From: JANPEZ01 sp031423155
GTDB lineage: Bacteria > Actinomycetota > UBA4738 > HRBIN12
NCBI GenBank assembly: GCA_031423155.1
Contig: JANPEZ010000161.1
Location: 87,861 to 151,860 of the forward strand
DNA length: 64,000 nucleotides
Reading direction: 5' to 3'
Shown here: positions 26,108 through 34,085 of the stretch, in pieces
Numbering within the stretch: position 1 is the first letter of the stretch
Layout: the number at the start of each line of letters is the position of its first letter
Translations under genes and position numbers: made by a program
Notes under the pieces: generated by a model
Told to the model about the DNA's origin: nothing
What the model saw: the letters and a program-made list of their open reading frames with translations, nothing else
Databases searched by the model: none

Positions 26108-26983
26108 CTAGCCTAAGGCCTCCCGCGCGAAACGATCTATCCGCCGAGCAAGGGCCGCCGGCTGCTGCAACGGTAAGTCGTGGATCCCCTCCATCCAGGC
26201 GAACCTGACGGGCCTTCCCTTCGATGCCGTCCTTGCCTCGGCCATCGCGCCGGCTTTCGCCGAGGACCAGTCGTCGCCCTCGCTGCTCCGAACCGCGATC
26301 GCGAGTGTCGGCACGCCGAGTCGCGCGTACAGAGGCAGGGTGTCCTGCTCCCAGATCGCCCGCAGGATCTTGAAGTGTCTGGCGTGAGAAAGGTTCGGCC
26401 GGATGCGGCCGTCGCGACCGACTTGCATGACCGCGAGGACGATGTCCTCGATCTCGGGGGTTACTTCCACGATCTCGTCCATGAACATCCGGATCATCTT
26501 GCGGAACTCGTCCACGTGCATCCCCGCGAGCTTGGGAGGCGCAAGTGCCCGCCGCGCGCTCGCCCAATCCGGGAAAAACCGTCGCGGTCCGGCCAATCCG
26601 CCATCCACCAGTACCGCTCCCGCGATCGCCTTCGGTCTCTTGGCCGCCAGCTCCAGAGCGACCATCGCCCCCCAAGAATGTCCGACGAGGATCGGCCGCC
26701 GCATCCGCGCGGTGCGAGCCACGGCGAGTGCATCGGTTGCAACCATGTCGAACCCATACCCGCCCGAGGGCTTGCCGCTGAGGCCGTGCCCTCGCGCGTC
26801 GAAGGTCACGACCCGGTAGCGCTTCACGAGCTGCGGCAGCATCAGGTCCCAGATGTGCTGCGAGGAAGCGAGTCCGTGGTGCAGGAGCAGAGCCGGAGCA
26901 TCCGCGGTCGGTCCGTCCCACGTCCTGCCGGATAGTCGGATGTCGCCGGCACCTCTCGCCTCGAACGCGCGCCCTGGTTCCAC
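26108..26983 (-). CDS. Alpha/beta-fold hydrolase
   Basis: This 291-residue hydrolase has the oxyanion segment LLLHHGLASSQHIWD, the nucleophile elbow GHSWG (catalytic Ser), DARGHGLSGKP, and a likely catalytic His in GIHDLP near the C-terminus. It could be an esterase, lactonase or C-C hydrolase; sequence alone does not decide. Confidence 0.85.
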   Translation of the reverse strand: MEPGRAFEARGAGDIRLSGRTWDGPTADAPALLLHHGLASSQHIWDLMLPQLVKRYRVVTFDARGHGLSGKPSGGYGFDMVATDALAVARTARMRRPILVGHSWGAMVALELAAKRPKAIAGAVLVDGGLAGPRRFFPDWASARRALAPPKLAGMHVDEFRKMIRMFMDEIVEVTPEIEDIVLAVMQVGRDGRIRPNLSHARHFKILRAIWEQDTLPLYARLGVPTLAIAVRSSEGDDWSSAKAGAMAEARTASKGRPVRFAWMEGIHDLPLQQPAALARRIDRFAREALG

Positions 26984-27060
26984 CGAGCCATGCTAGCGGC
27001 CCTTCGCGCGTTCTCGCGCCCCGGGGTAGTCTTGTGCGACCCGACAGGAAGGGGAAGTAC

Positions 27061-27345
27061 ATGTACGGAACCGTGGCTCGCACTCGCGTCAAGGCCGAGA
27101 ACCACGACGCTCTCCGCAAGATCTTCGAGCAGCAGACCGCCGGGGGCGCGCCGGCCGGGTTCGTCTCCGGCCACACGCTCTTCGAGAACGACAGCGACGT
27201 GGTCTGGCTCTTCGCGGTCTTCTCGGACAAGGCCTCCTACGAGGCGAACGCCGACTCGCCGGCTCAGCACGAGCAGTACCTGGCGTACCGAGCCCTCATG
27301 GAGGACGAGCCCGAGTGGCACGATGGTGAGATCGAGGCGATGTAG
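27061..27345 (+). CDS. ABM-like (dimeric alpha/beta barrel) small protein
   Basis: This 94-residue protein starts MYGTVARTRVKAENHDALRKIF and shows the strand-helix pattern of antibiotic-biosynthesis-monooxygenase-like ferredoxin folds. GGAAGGGGAAG lies just upstream as ribosome-binding site. Members range from monooxygenases to stress proteins with no known substrate. It converges on the MFS gene with 3 nt between. Confidence 0.7.
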   Translation: MYGTVARTRVKAENHDALRKIFEQQTAGGAPAGFVSGHTLFENDSDVVWLFAVFSDKASYEANADSPAQHEQYLAYRALMEDEPEWHDGEIEAM

Positions 27346-27348
27346 CGC

Positions 27349-28560
27349 CTAACTAGCGGGCTTCTCATCCTTGCTGAGGAAACCTCCCAGGACGATCCCG
27401 AGGGTCGCAACCGAGATTACCGCCATCGTCGCACGAAGGTTGATCGTGTCGGCTACCCAGCCGAGCAGCGGGGGGCTGAAGACGAACCCGGTGTAGCCGA
27501 CCGTGGTTACGGCCGCGATCGCCGTCGTCGGATCCTCCTCCGAGCGATTCACGAGGCCGAACGCGGCCGGCGCCGCGGCGGCGATCGTGAAGCCGAGGGC
27601 CAGGAAGGCGCCCCCCGCGACGACCGTGCTGCTCGTGATGGTCGCGACCAGAGCTCCGGCGGCAGAGCCGAACCCCGCCACGAGGATCGTCTTGCGGTAA
27701 CCCAGTCCGAAGAGCACGCGGCCGGCGAAGAGCCTGCCCAGCATCAGGGCGGCTGAGAACGCCGAGAACGCCACGGCCGTCGCGAGCACCGACGCGCCGA
27801 GCTCGCTGCGAACGTACAGACCCGACCACGTGTCCATCGAGCCTTCGACGAGGAAGGCCGAGAGCACGACGAAAGCGGGAACGATCAGGACGGGTGACCG
27901 CTTGAGCGCTGAAATGGACAGCTTCGTAGCGACAGCTATCGGGGTGCGTTCGGCCGAAGCGGTTCTCGCGTTCCAGACGGCGGTGGCGAATAGAGCGACT
28001 CCCGTGAGCATGATCGCGATGCGGTAGTCGATGTGGGCCGTGCGAAGAGCGCCGGCGCCGAGCGCTCCCGTGATCCCTCCGGCGGCGTAGGAAGCGTGCA
28101 GCCACTGCAGGACGGGCCGGTTCGTGCGCGCCTCGGCCCGCTGCGCGGCCACGTTCAAGAAGACGTCCACGAGCCCATTACCCGCGCCAACGACGATGAA
28201 GCCGATGATCAGGAAGGTCGTCGGGGCGAAAGCGGTAGCGAAGGCGCCTACTCCCAACAGACCCAGGGCGAGCGGAACGGTCGAAGCGAGAGCGAACGGT
28301 TGGAGCCTCGGAGCCAGCAACACCATCGCAAGGATCGAGAAGCTCGACAGGAACGTGTACTGGATCCCGATGCCGCTCTGCGTGAGCGCATGGTGTCGGA
28401 GGAAGTCCAACACGAGGATGACCCAGACCCCCCAGTATTGGCCGAAGCTCCAGTAGCCGGCCAGGAGCGGCGCTATCTCGCGTCTGGCGTCTTGCCTGGA
28501 GACTCCCTCACCCGCTAGATAGGGTCGGAACGGCATCTTGTCCTGGGTCACGTCGCACAT
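27349..28560 (-). CDS. MFS transporter
   Basis: This 403-residue protein has about 12 hydrophobic segments and loop motifs of the major facilitator superfamily (FLSSFSILAMVLLAPRLQPF, MLGRLFAGRVLFGLGYRK). It resembles proton-coupled exporters such as the FucP/YcaD-like group. A start at ATG 28536 is also possible. It lies divergent from potA with 62 nt between, so the substrate may relate to that transporter, but this is not shown. Confidence 0.85.
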   Translation of the reverse strand: MCDVTQDKMPFRPYLAGEGVSRQDARREIAPLLAGYWSFGQYWGVWVILVLDFLRHHALTQSGIGIQYTFLSSFSILAMVLLAPRLQPFALASTVPLALGLLGVGAFATAFAPTTFLIIGFIVVGAGNGLVDVFLNVAAQRAEARTNRPVLQWLHASYAAGGITGALGAGALRTAHIDYRIAIMLTGVALFATAVWNARTASAERTPIAVATKLSISALKRSPVLIVPAFVVLSAFLVEGSMDTWSGLYVRSELGASVLATAVAFSAFSAALMLGRLFAGRVLFGLGYRKTILVAGFGSAAGALVATITSSTVVAGGAFLALGFTIAAAAPAAFGLVNRSEEDPTTAIAAVTTVGYTGFVFSPPLLGWVADTINLRATMAVISVATLGIVLGGFLSKDEKPAS

Positions 28561-28622
28561 GATTCCACATGGATCGAGCGGTGATGCGATCCGCTGGACA
28601 GGTGATGTAAACTCCGGCGGTC

Positions 28623-29738
28623 ATGGCAGGCGGAGAGGTCCAGCTCGTAGATCTGGTGAAGCGCTTCGCCGACTTCGAGGCGGTCGCGGGGATCAACCTG
28701 CACATGCCCGCGGGTGAGTTCTTCTCGCTACTTGGTCCCTCCGGATGCGGGAAGACGACGTCGCTTCGCATGATCGCCGGTTTCGAGCGGCCGAGCGAGG
28801 GCCAGATCCTCTTGGACGGCGTCGACATGGCGCAGGTCCCGCCCCACAAGCGGAACGTGAACACGGTCTTCCAGTCCTACGCACTGTTCCCGCACCTCAC
28901 GGTCGCCGAGAACGTCGCGTTCGGCCTTCGGTACAAGAAGGCGAGCAAGCAGGAGATGAAGCAGCGAGTGGGGGATGCACTCGAGCTGGTGCAGCTCTCC
29001 GGGTACGACAAACGCCGCCCGACGCAGCTCTCAGGAGGCCAGCAGCAGCGCGTGGCGCTGGCGCGGGCGCTGATCCTCAACCCGGCCGTCCTGCTCCTGG
29101 ACGAGCCCCTCGGAGCGCTGGATGCGAAGCTGCGCAAGCGGCTGCAGATCGAACTGAAAGCCCTCCAGGAAGAGGTCGGCATCACGTTCATCTACGTGAC
29201 GCACGATCAGGAGGAGGCCCTGACGATGTCCGATCGGATCGCGGTCATGTCACAGGGCCGCGTCGAACAGGTCGGACCTCCGAAAGAGATCTACGAGGAA
29301 CCCGCCACCGCCTACGTCGCGGACTTCCTTGGTGTCTCGAATCTATTGGAGGCCAAGGCATCCGGGGCGACCTCGGGTGGGTGCGCCGTCAAGCTTGGCG
29401 AGTTCGACTTCATCGCCGGAAGAGGTGACGCCGACGTCGCCGGTGACGTCAAGCTCACGATCCGCCCGGAACGGATCCAGTTGGAGTCCTCCGGAGTGAC
29501 GGGCGAGAACCGCATGCCCGCCATGGTGGAGCGCACGGTGTACGTCGGCTCGATCATGCAGATACTCGTGAACCTGCCCTCGGGCTCGCGCATCCAGGCG
29601 TGGGTTCCCAACGACGGGGTCGTCGAGCCTTACCCCTCCGGAACGCCGATCACGGTGTGCATGCCGCGCGATGCGCTGCGGGTGCTGCCGGATTCAGGCG
29701 CAGACGTCCTGGTGAACGCCGAGCTCGACGAGCAGTAG
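28623..29738 (+). CDS. potA: Spermidine/putrescine-type ABC transporter ATPase PotA
   Basis: This 371-residue ATPase has P-loop GPSGCGKTT, Q-loop VFQSYALFPHLTV, signature LSGGQQQRVALARAL and Walker B LLLDEPLGALD, then a C-terminal TOBE-like regulatory domain from about residue 275. It should energise the PotBC permease encoded convergently just downstream. Having the ATPase on the opposite strand to potD-potB-potC is unusual. Iron- or thiamine-type ABC ATPases look similar, but the neighbours favour polyamines. Confidence 0.9.
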   Translation: MAGGEVQLVDLVKRFADFEAVAGINLHMPAGEFFSLLGPSGCGKTTSLRMIAGFERPSEGQILLDGVDMAQVPPHKRNVNTVFQSYALFPHLTVAENVAFGLRYKKASKQEMKQRVGDALELVQLSGYDKRRPTQLSGGQQQRVALARALILNPAVLLLDEPLGALDAKLRKRLQIELKALQEEVGITFIYVTHDQEEALTMSDRIAVMSQGRVEQVGPPKEIYEEPATAYVADFLGVSNLLEAKASGATSGGCAVKLGEFDFIAGRGDADVAGDVKLTIRPERIQLESSGVTGENRMPAMVERTVYVGSIMQILVNLPSGSRIQAWVPNDGVVEPYPSGTPITVCMPRDALRVLPDSGADVLVNAELDEQ

Positions 29739-29770
29739 CACGGCCCGACCTGGTTCCCTTCTTCTTCTGG

Positions 29771-30670
29771 CTACAGCTGCGTGAAGGTCGAGACGTCGCC
29801 TCCACCTTGGCCCCGCGAGACCCGGCGGTAGCCCAGGTACCCCAACACGATCACGACCGTCGTGGTGACCAGCATGAGGGTGGCGGCGGCGTTCACTGCC
29901 GGCGTCGCGGAGGCGCGCGCAGTGACGTAGATGAATATCGAGAGGGGCTGGCTGCTCGCAGGACCGGACAGGTATCGCACCGTTACGAAGTCGTCGACCG
30001 TGTCGGCGAAAACGATCGCCAGGCTCGCAAGGATCGCCGGGTAGAGCAGCGGCAACAGGACGCGACGGACGGACTGCCGGGGTGAGGCCCCAAGGTCCAT
30101 CCCCGCTTCCTCGTACTCCTTGCCGATCGAGAGCAATCGCGCGCGCACGATGATGACCGGATAGGAGATCTGATAAGTCACGAGCCCCGCGATCTGGGCG
30201 AATGTTCCGAGTTTCACGAAGGTGAAGAGATGCTGCACCGTAAGCAGCATCGCCAGACCGATGATGATCTCTGGTATCACGAACGTCACCAGCATCGCGA
30301 AGTTCGCCACGTTGGCAGGCCGACCTCTCCAACGATCGATCCCGATCGCGAACATCACGCCGAGCGGCACCGCCACTATCATCGTCACGAAGGACAGGAT
30401 GTAGGTCTGCATGATCGCACGGCGCAGAACCGGATCCTGGAACAACGCCTGTTGGTCGGGATCGTCGATCCACCACCTCAGACCGAAGGTCTGAAAGACC
30501 GTGTTCGATCGCCCCGCGTTGAATGACATCAGGATCGCGATCAGCACCGGCAGGATCGACCATGAGAGGTAGCCGATCGTGACCCACTGCAGCACACGCG
30601 GCTTGCGCCAGGGGTTGTGCAACCATCCCGCGAATCCGCGGGTACCCCCGGGCGTCGAGACGGTGCTCAT
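29771..30670 (-). CDS. potC: Polyamine-type ABC permease PotC
   Basis: From ATG 30670 the protein has 299 residues and six predicted helices. The ATPase-contact (EAA) loop reads EEAGMDLGASPRQSVRRVLLP. It starts within the end of potB (4-nt ATGA overlap), so translation is coupled. It forms the permease dimer with PotB. Confidence 0.9.
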   Translation of the reverse strand: MSTVSTPGGTRGFAGWLHNPWRKPRVLQWVTIGYLSWSILPVLIAILMSFNAGRSNTVFQTFGLRWWIDDPDQQALFQDPVLRRAIMQTYILSFVTMIVAVPLGVMFAIGIDRWRGRPANVANFAMLVTFVIPEIIIGLAMLLTVQHLFTFVKLGTFAQIAGLVTYQISYPVIIVRARLLSIGKEYEEAGMDLGASPRQSVRRVLLPLLYPAILASLAIVFADTVDDFVTVRYLSGPASSQPLSIFIYVTARASATPAVNAAATLMLVTTTVVIVLGYLGYRRVSRGQGGGDVSTFTQL

Positions 30671-31638
30671 TTGGCCTCCTGGGCCTTCAGCGTGCCGCGC
30701 AGGTAATAGACCATCGGTACCAGGAGTATCACCATCAGGATCAACACGAGGACGGCTCCGTTGGGTCCTTGGCCGGCTGTTATGACGGAGCCGTCGATCA
30801 GGTTTCCGATCATCGTGGTGTTCGGCGATCCGGACAACAGGTTGTTCGTGTAGTAATCGCCGAACATCGGCAGCGCCACGATCACCATCCCGGCGTAGAT
30901 CGCCGGTTTGGACAGAGGCAGCGTGACTCGCCAGAAGGTCTGCGCGGGGCTGGCACCCAGATCGCGCCCCGCCTCCAGAAGACTCGGCTGGATCCGGTCC
31001 AGATACCCGAACAGAGGCAGGATCATGTACGGGATGTAGCCGTAGACGAGCCCGAGCACCACTGTGATGTCCTTGCCGGAGAGCCAGCTGATCGGTTCGG
31101 AGATCAGATGGAGCTTCTCCAGGATCACGTTGACGTACCCGTCGTCGGACAGAAGGTTTACCCACGCGAGCATCCGCATCAGATAGCTGATCCAGAACGG
31201 CGAGATGAGCGCCACCAGGATCAGGGTTCGGTACTTCCCTCCATGTCGTGCGGTGTAGTAGGCCACGGCATACCCAACGACGAGGCAGATGGTGCTCGCG
31301 ATGGCCACGTACATGAACGTTCGGATATAGGTGGGGCGCAGATACGGATCGGTTCCAAGGATATGTCCGAGTACGCCGGAGATGTACTTGTTCGTCCAAT
31401 ACCAAGGCTGCCAAACGGGAAGAGGGTTCCGAAAGCTGTCGATCGTGCCGAAGGCCACCGAGATCACGGCGTAGAACGGCACGACGAAGAAGACGATCAG
31501 CCACATCACTCCGGGGATCGCGAACGAGGGCCAGAACCATCGGGGGTACCACGCGCCGTACTCGCTTCGGCGGGCCTGTTCGGCCCGCCGAAGCTGACGA
31601 CGCGAAGGTTCGGCTACCTCCGGGGTGGTCTCAGGCAC
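30667..31638 (-). CDS. potB: Polyamine-type ABC permease PotB
   Basis: This 323-residue permease has six predicted helices after a charged N-terminal tail. The EAA loop reads LEAGRDLGASPAQTFWRVTLPL. It overlaps potD by 8 nt upstream and potC by 4 nt downstream, giving the tight order potD-potB-potC. Confidence 0.9.
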   Translation of the reverse strand: MPETTPEVAEPSRRQLRRAEQARRSEYGAWYPRWFWPSFAIPGVMWLIVFFVVPFYAVISVAFGTIDSFRNPLPVWQPWYWTNKYISGVLGHILGTDPYLRPTYIRTFMYVAIASTICLVVGYAVAYYTARHGGKYRTLILVALISPFWISYLMRMLAWVNLLSDDGYVNVILEKLHLISEPISWLSGKDITVVLGLVYGYIPYMILPLFGYLDRIQPSLLEAGRDLGASPAQTFWRVTLPLSKPAIYAGMVIVALPMFGDYYTNNLLSGSPNTTMIGNLIDGSVITAGQGPNGAVLVLILMVILLVPMVYYLRGTLKAQEAK

Positions 31639-32995
31639 CCGCCTTGAACTCCTGCCACGCTTCGGACCACAGAGCGTCGCCTTCGGGCGACAGCTCGTGG
31701 CCGCGGAATAGAGCGTTGTTCAGGTCGTCCTCCCTCACGACGGCATCGGGCATCCACGGGGGGACGTAGGGGATCGGCGGTGCCCACTTGGAGATAGCGG
31801 AGTAGCGTCCTTCCGTGCTCGTGAGCGCGTCGACGTCCGCCTGCTTCTGCGGCGGCTGGTATCCGTTCCAGCTGAAGTTGTCCATCGCGTGCTGGAAGTC
31901 CAGGAAGTAGTTCATGAACAGGTGCGCGAGTACGGGGTTCTGCGCGTTGGCGCCGATAGCCATCATGTCGTTGTCGGTGGGTCCGGTCCGGTCTGCCGGG
32001 AACCAGTACCCGAGGGTCTCATAGTTCTCTTGGGTGTAGTCCGGGACGTAGCCCCAGCCTGCCACGATGTCGCCCGACCAGGCGTTGTGGATCCAGTAGT
32101 CGCCCTTGGGCAGGCGGGCATAAACGCCGTTGATGGACGTCCGCACGTTCACGAGCTCCACGAGCTCGAGTAGCGCATCCTTCGCCTTGGTGATATCTGC
32201 CGGGTTCTCAGTGTTGACGTCGTTGATCCCGAGCTTCTGCAGCGCGAACGCGATGGTGTCGCGCGTGGAGTCGTATACGCCCACCTTGTCCTTGTACTTG
32301 GGGTCCCAGAGCATCGCCCTTGGGTTGGGGTTGCCGCGGATCTCGTCGTCGGTGATCTGGTCGCGCCTGTAGGCGATCCCGGTGGTGTAGGTGGTGTAAG
32401 GGACGGTGTACTGGGCACCCTTGTCGTAGAACGGATCTTGCAGGTTGTCCCAGACATTGGCAGCGAGATTCGATATGTAGCTGTGGTTGAGAGGCTGCAG
32501 GTAGCCGGCCTTCACGAGTCTGCCGAGTGGGTCGACGGTGGGGAAGAAGATATCGAAGTTGAACTGCCCGGTCTGGATCTTCGCGACGGCCTCCTCCATG
32601 TTGCTGAAGGTCGTCCATTCGTAGTTGCAGTCGTACTCGGCACAGAATTCGTCGATGATCTTCTTCCACATGTAGGCGTCCCAGTTGTAGATCTGAAGAG
32701 TGGCGCCCTTCTCCGGCTGCAGGCCGTCGGCGATCGGCTGGCCGACGAGCGGCAGCCTCACGGGGTTGTCGGGTGTCGCCACGTCGACGGTTCCTCCGGT
32801 GGAGCCGTCGGTGCGGGGGTTCGAACAAGCCGCCATGATGGCCGCCAGGCTGGGAAGCGTGATCGCCGCACCGGCGGAGGTGCGCAGGAAATCGCGGCGC
32901 GATACCGACCGGCCCTTCTTGGCCTCCATGTACTCCCGAGCGTCTTTCCAGCCTTCTCGTGGATGCCGTCGCATCTGGTTGCCCTCCCTCGCCAT
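31631..32995 (-). CDS. potD: Polyamine-type ABC substrate-binding lipoprotein PotD
   Basis: This 454-residue binding protein carries a Tat-like signal (SRRDFLRTS, residues 32-40) ending in a lipobox with Cys57 (IMAAC). It should be folded before export and lipid-anchored. The mature part is the SBP_bac/PotD type: LQIYNWDAYMWKKIIDEF, FDIFFPTVDPLGRL, WSGDIVAGWG. Substrate identity (spermidine, putrescine or another cation) is inferred from family. ATG 32974 is a possible later start. Confidence 0.88.
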   Translation of the reverse strand: MAREGNQMRRHPREGWKDAREYMEAKKGRSVSRRDFLRTSAGAAITLPSLAAIMAACSNPRTDGSTGGTVDVATPDNPVRLPLVGQPIADGLQPEKGATLQIYNWDAYMWKKIIDEFCAEYDCNYEWTTFSNMEEAVAKIQTGQFNFDIFFPTVDPLGRLVKAGYLQPLNHSYISNLAANVWDNLQDPFYDKGAQYTVPYTTYTTGIAYRRDQITDDEIRGNPNPRAMLWDPKYKDKVGVYDSTRDTIAFALQKLGINDVNTENPADITKAKDALLELVELVNVRTSINGVYARLPKGDYWIHNAWSGDIVAGWGYVPDYTQENYETLGYWFPADRTGPTDNDMMAIGANAQNPVLAHLFMNYFLDFQHAMDNFSWNGYQPPQKQADVDALTSTEGRYSAISKWAPPIPYVPPWMPDAVVREDDLNNALFRGHELSPEGDALWSEAWQEFKAGA

Positions 32996-33112
32996 TGTCC
33001 GCGCTGACCGACCGTTCAGCGCGGTGAAGTGCGATGAGTAACACAGGGGCTATATGGTCTGCAAGTGTCCCCCTTGGATACCCGAACTACTTAGCCAGCC
33101 CTGCCGTGACCC

Positions 33113-33128
33113 GAAGGCTCGAGCCTTC
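33113..33128. promoter_or_regulatory. 16-bp perfect palindrome in the potD/echA intergenic space
   Basis: GAAGGCTCGAGCCTTC is perfectly symmetric with no loop, so it is more likely a protein-binding site than a hairpin. It lies in the roughly 257-nt divergent region between potD and the enoyl-CoA hydratase. Nothing else was recognised in that stretch. Confidence 0.4.
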
Positions 33129-33251
33129 ACGCGGTGATACGTCTCGAGGGCCTCCTGCGGATGGTCAGGGCCGTGTCTGGGCGGGGCTCGGATGAGTATC
33201 ATGCCCGCCCCAGCCGCGCCTGCCGAAGCCCCTGAGAAAGAGGGATACCCA

Positions 33252-34085
33252 GTGGAAGAGTCAACGGCTAACGTACCCGTCCTGCTCGCCGAGGATCTTG
33301 GCCCGGTCCGCAGGTTCACCATGAACCGGCCGAAGGCTCTGAACGCCCTTTCGGGGCAGTTGATCGAGGCCCTCTCCGAGGCGTTCCGAGCCGGAGCGCA
33401 GGACCCCTCCGTGCGGGTGATGATCCTGCGGGGCGCAGGCCGGGCGTTCTGCTCGGGCTACGACCTGACCGAAGATGCCGATACCGGTGGCAAGGACACG
33501 GTCGGCTGGTACGAAGAGCTGAAGGCCTCGGCCGACAAGATGCTCGAGATATTCGACAACCCGAAGCCCATCATCGCCCAGGTTCATTCCTACTGCCTGG
33601 CCGGTGGCTGCGATCTGATGATGATCTGCGACATCTGCGTCTGCTCGGACGACGCGCGTTTCGGCGAACCCGAGATCCGATTCGGATCAGGGGTCGTCAC
33701 GATGGTGATGCCATGGGTGATCGGCGCTCGCAAGGCCAAAGAGCTCCTCTTCACCGGCGAGGACCGCATCGATGCTGCCGAGGCGCTGCGGATCGGCCTC
33801 GTCAACAAAGTCGTCCCCGCAGGCGAGCTCGACGCGGCGACGCTTTCCCTGGCGGAGGAGATCGCGAAGAACGATCCCTTCGCCGTGGCCATGCAGAAGA
33901 AGGCCATCAACCGCATGTGGGAGAACTCCGGGTTCCGCGAGGCGATCGCCGCCAACGTCGAGATGGACACGCTCATCGAGGCGGCCGACCTGCCCGAGCG
34001 CACGGAGTTCCGCAAGATCACGATGGAGCAGGGATTGAAGGCCGCGATCGCATGGAGGGACGCCCGGTTCCGTGAGAACGCATGA
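33252..34085 (+). CDS. Enoyl-CoA hydratase/isomerase (crotonase) family protein
   Basis: Starting at GTG 33252 the protein has 277 residues. AGAGGGA at 33239-33245, 6 nt away, supports this start over ATG 33192, which would add a Pro/Ala-rich leader. Crotonase motifs are MNRPKALNAL, LRGAGRAFCSGYDL and QVHSYCLAGGCDLMMICD. It should bind an acyl-CoA thioester. It overlaps the NDP-forming acyl-CoA synthetase by 4 nt, suggesting a joint acyl-CoA pathway. Confidence 0.88.
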   Translation: MEESTANVPVLLAEDLGPVRRFTMNRPKALNALSGQLIEALSEAFRAGAQDPSVRVMILRGAGRAFCSGYDLTEDADTGGKDTVGWYEELKASADKMLEIFDNPKPIIAQVHSYCLAGGCDLMMICDICVCSDDARFGEPEIRFGSGVVTMVMPWVIGARKAKELLFTGEDRIDAAEALRIGLVNKVVPAGELDAATLSLAEEIAKNDPFAVAMQKKAINRMWENSGFREAIAANVEMDTLIEAADLPERTEFRKITMEQGLKAAIAWRDARFRENA

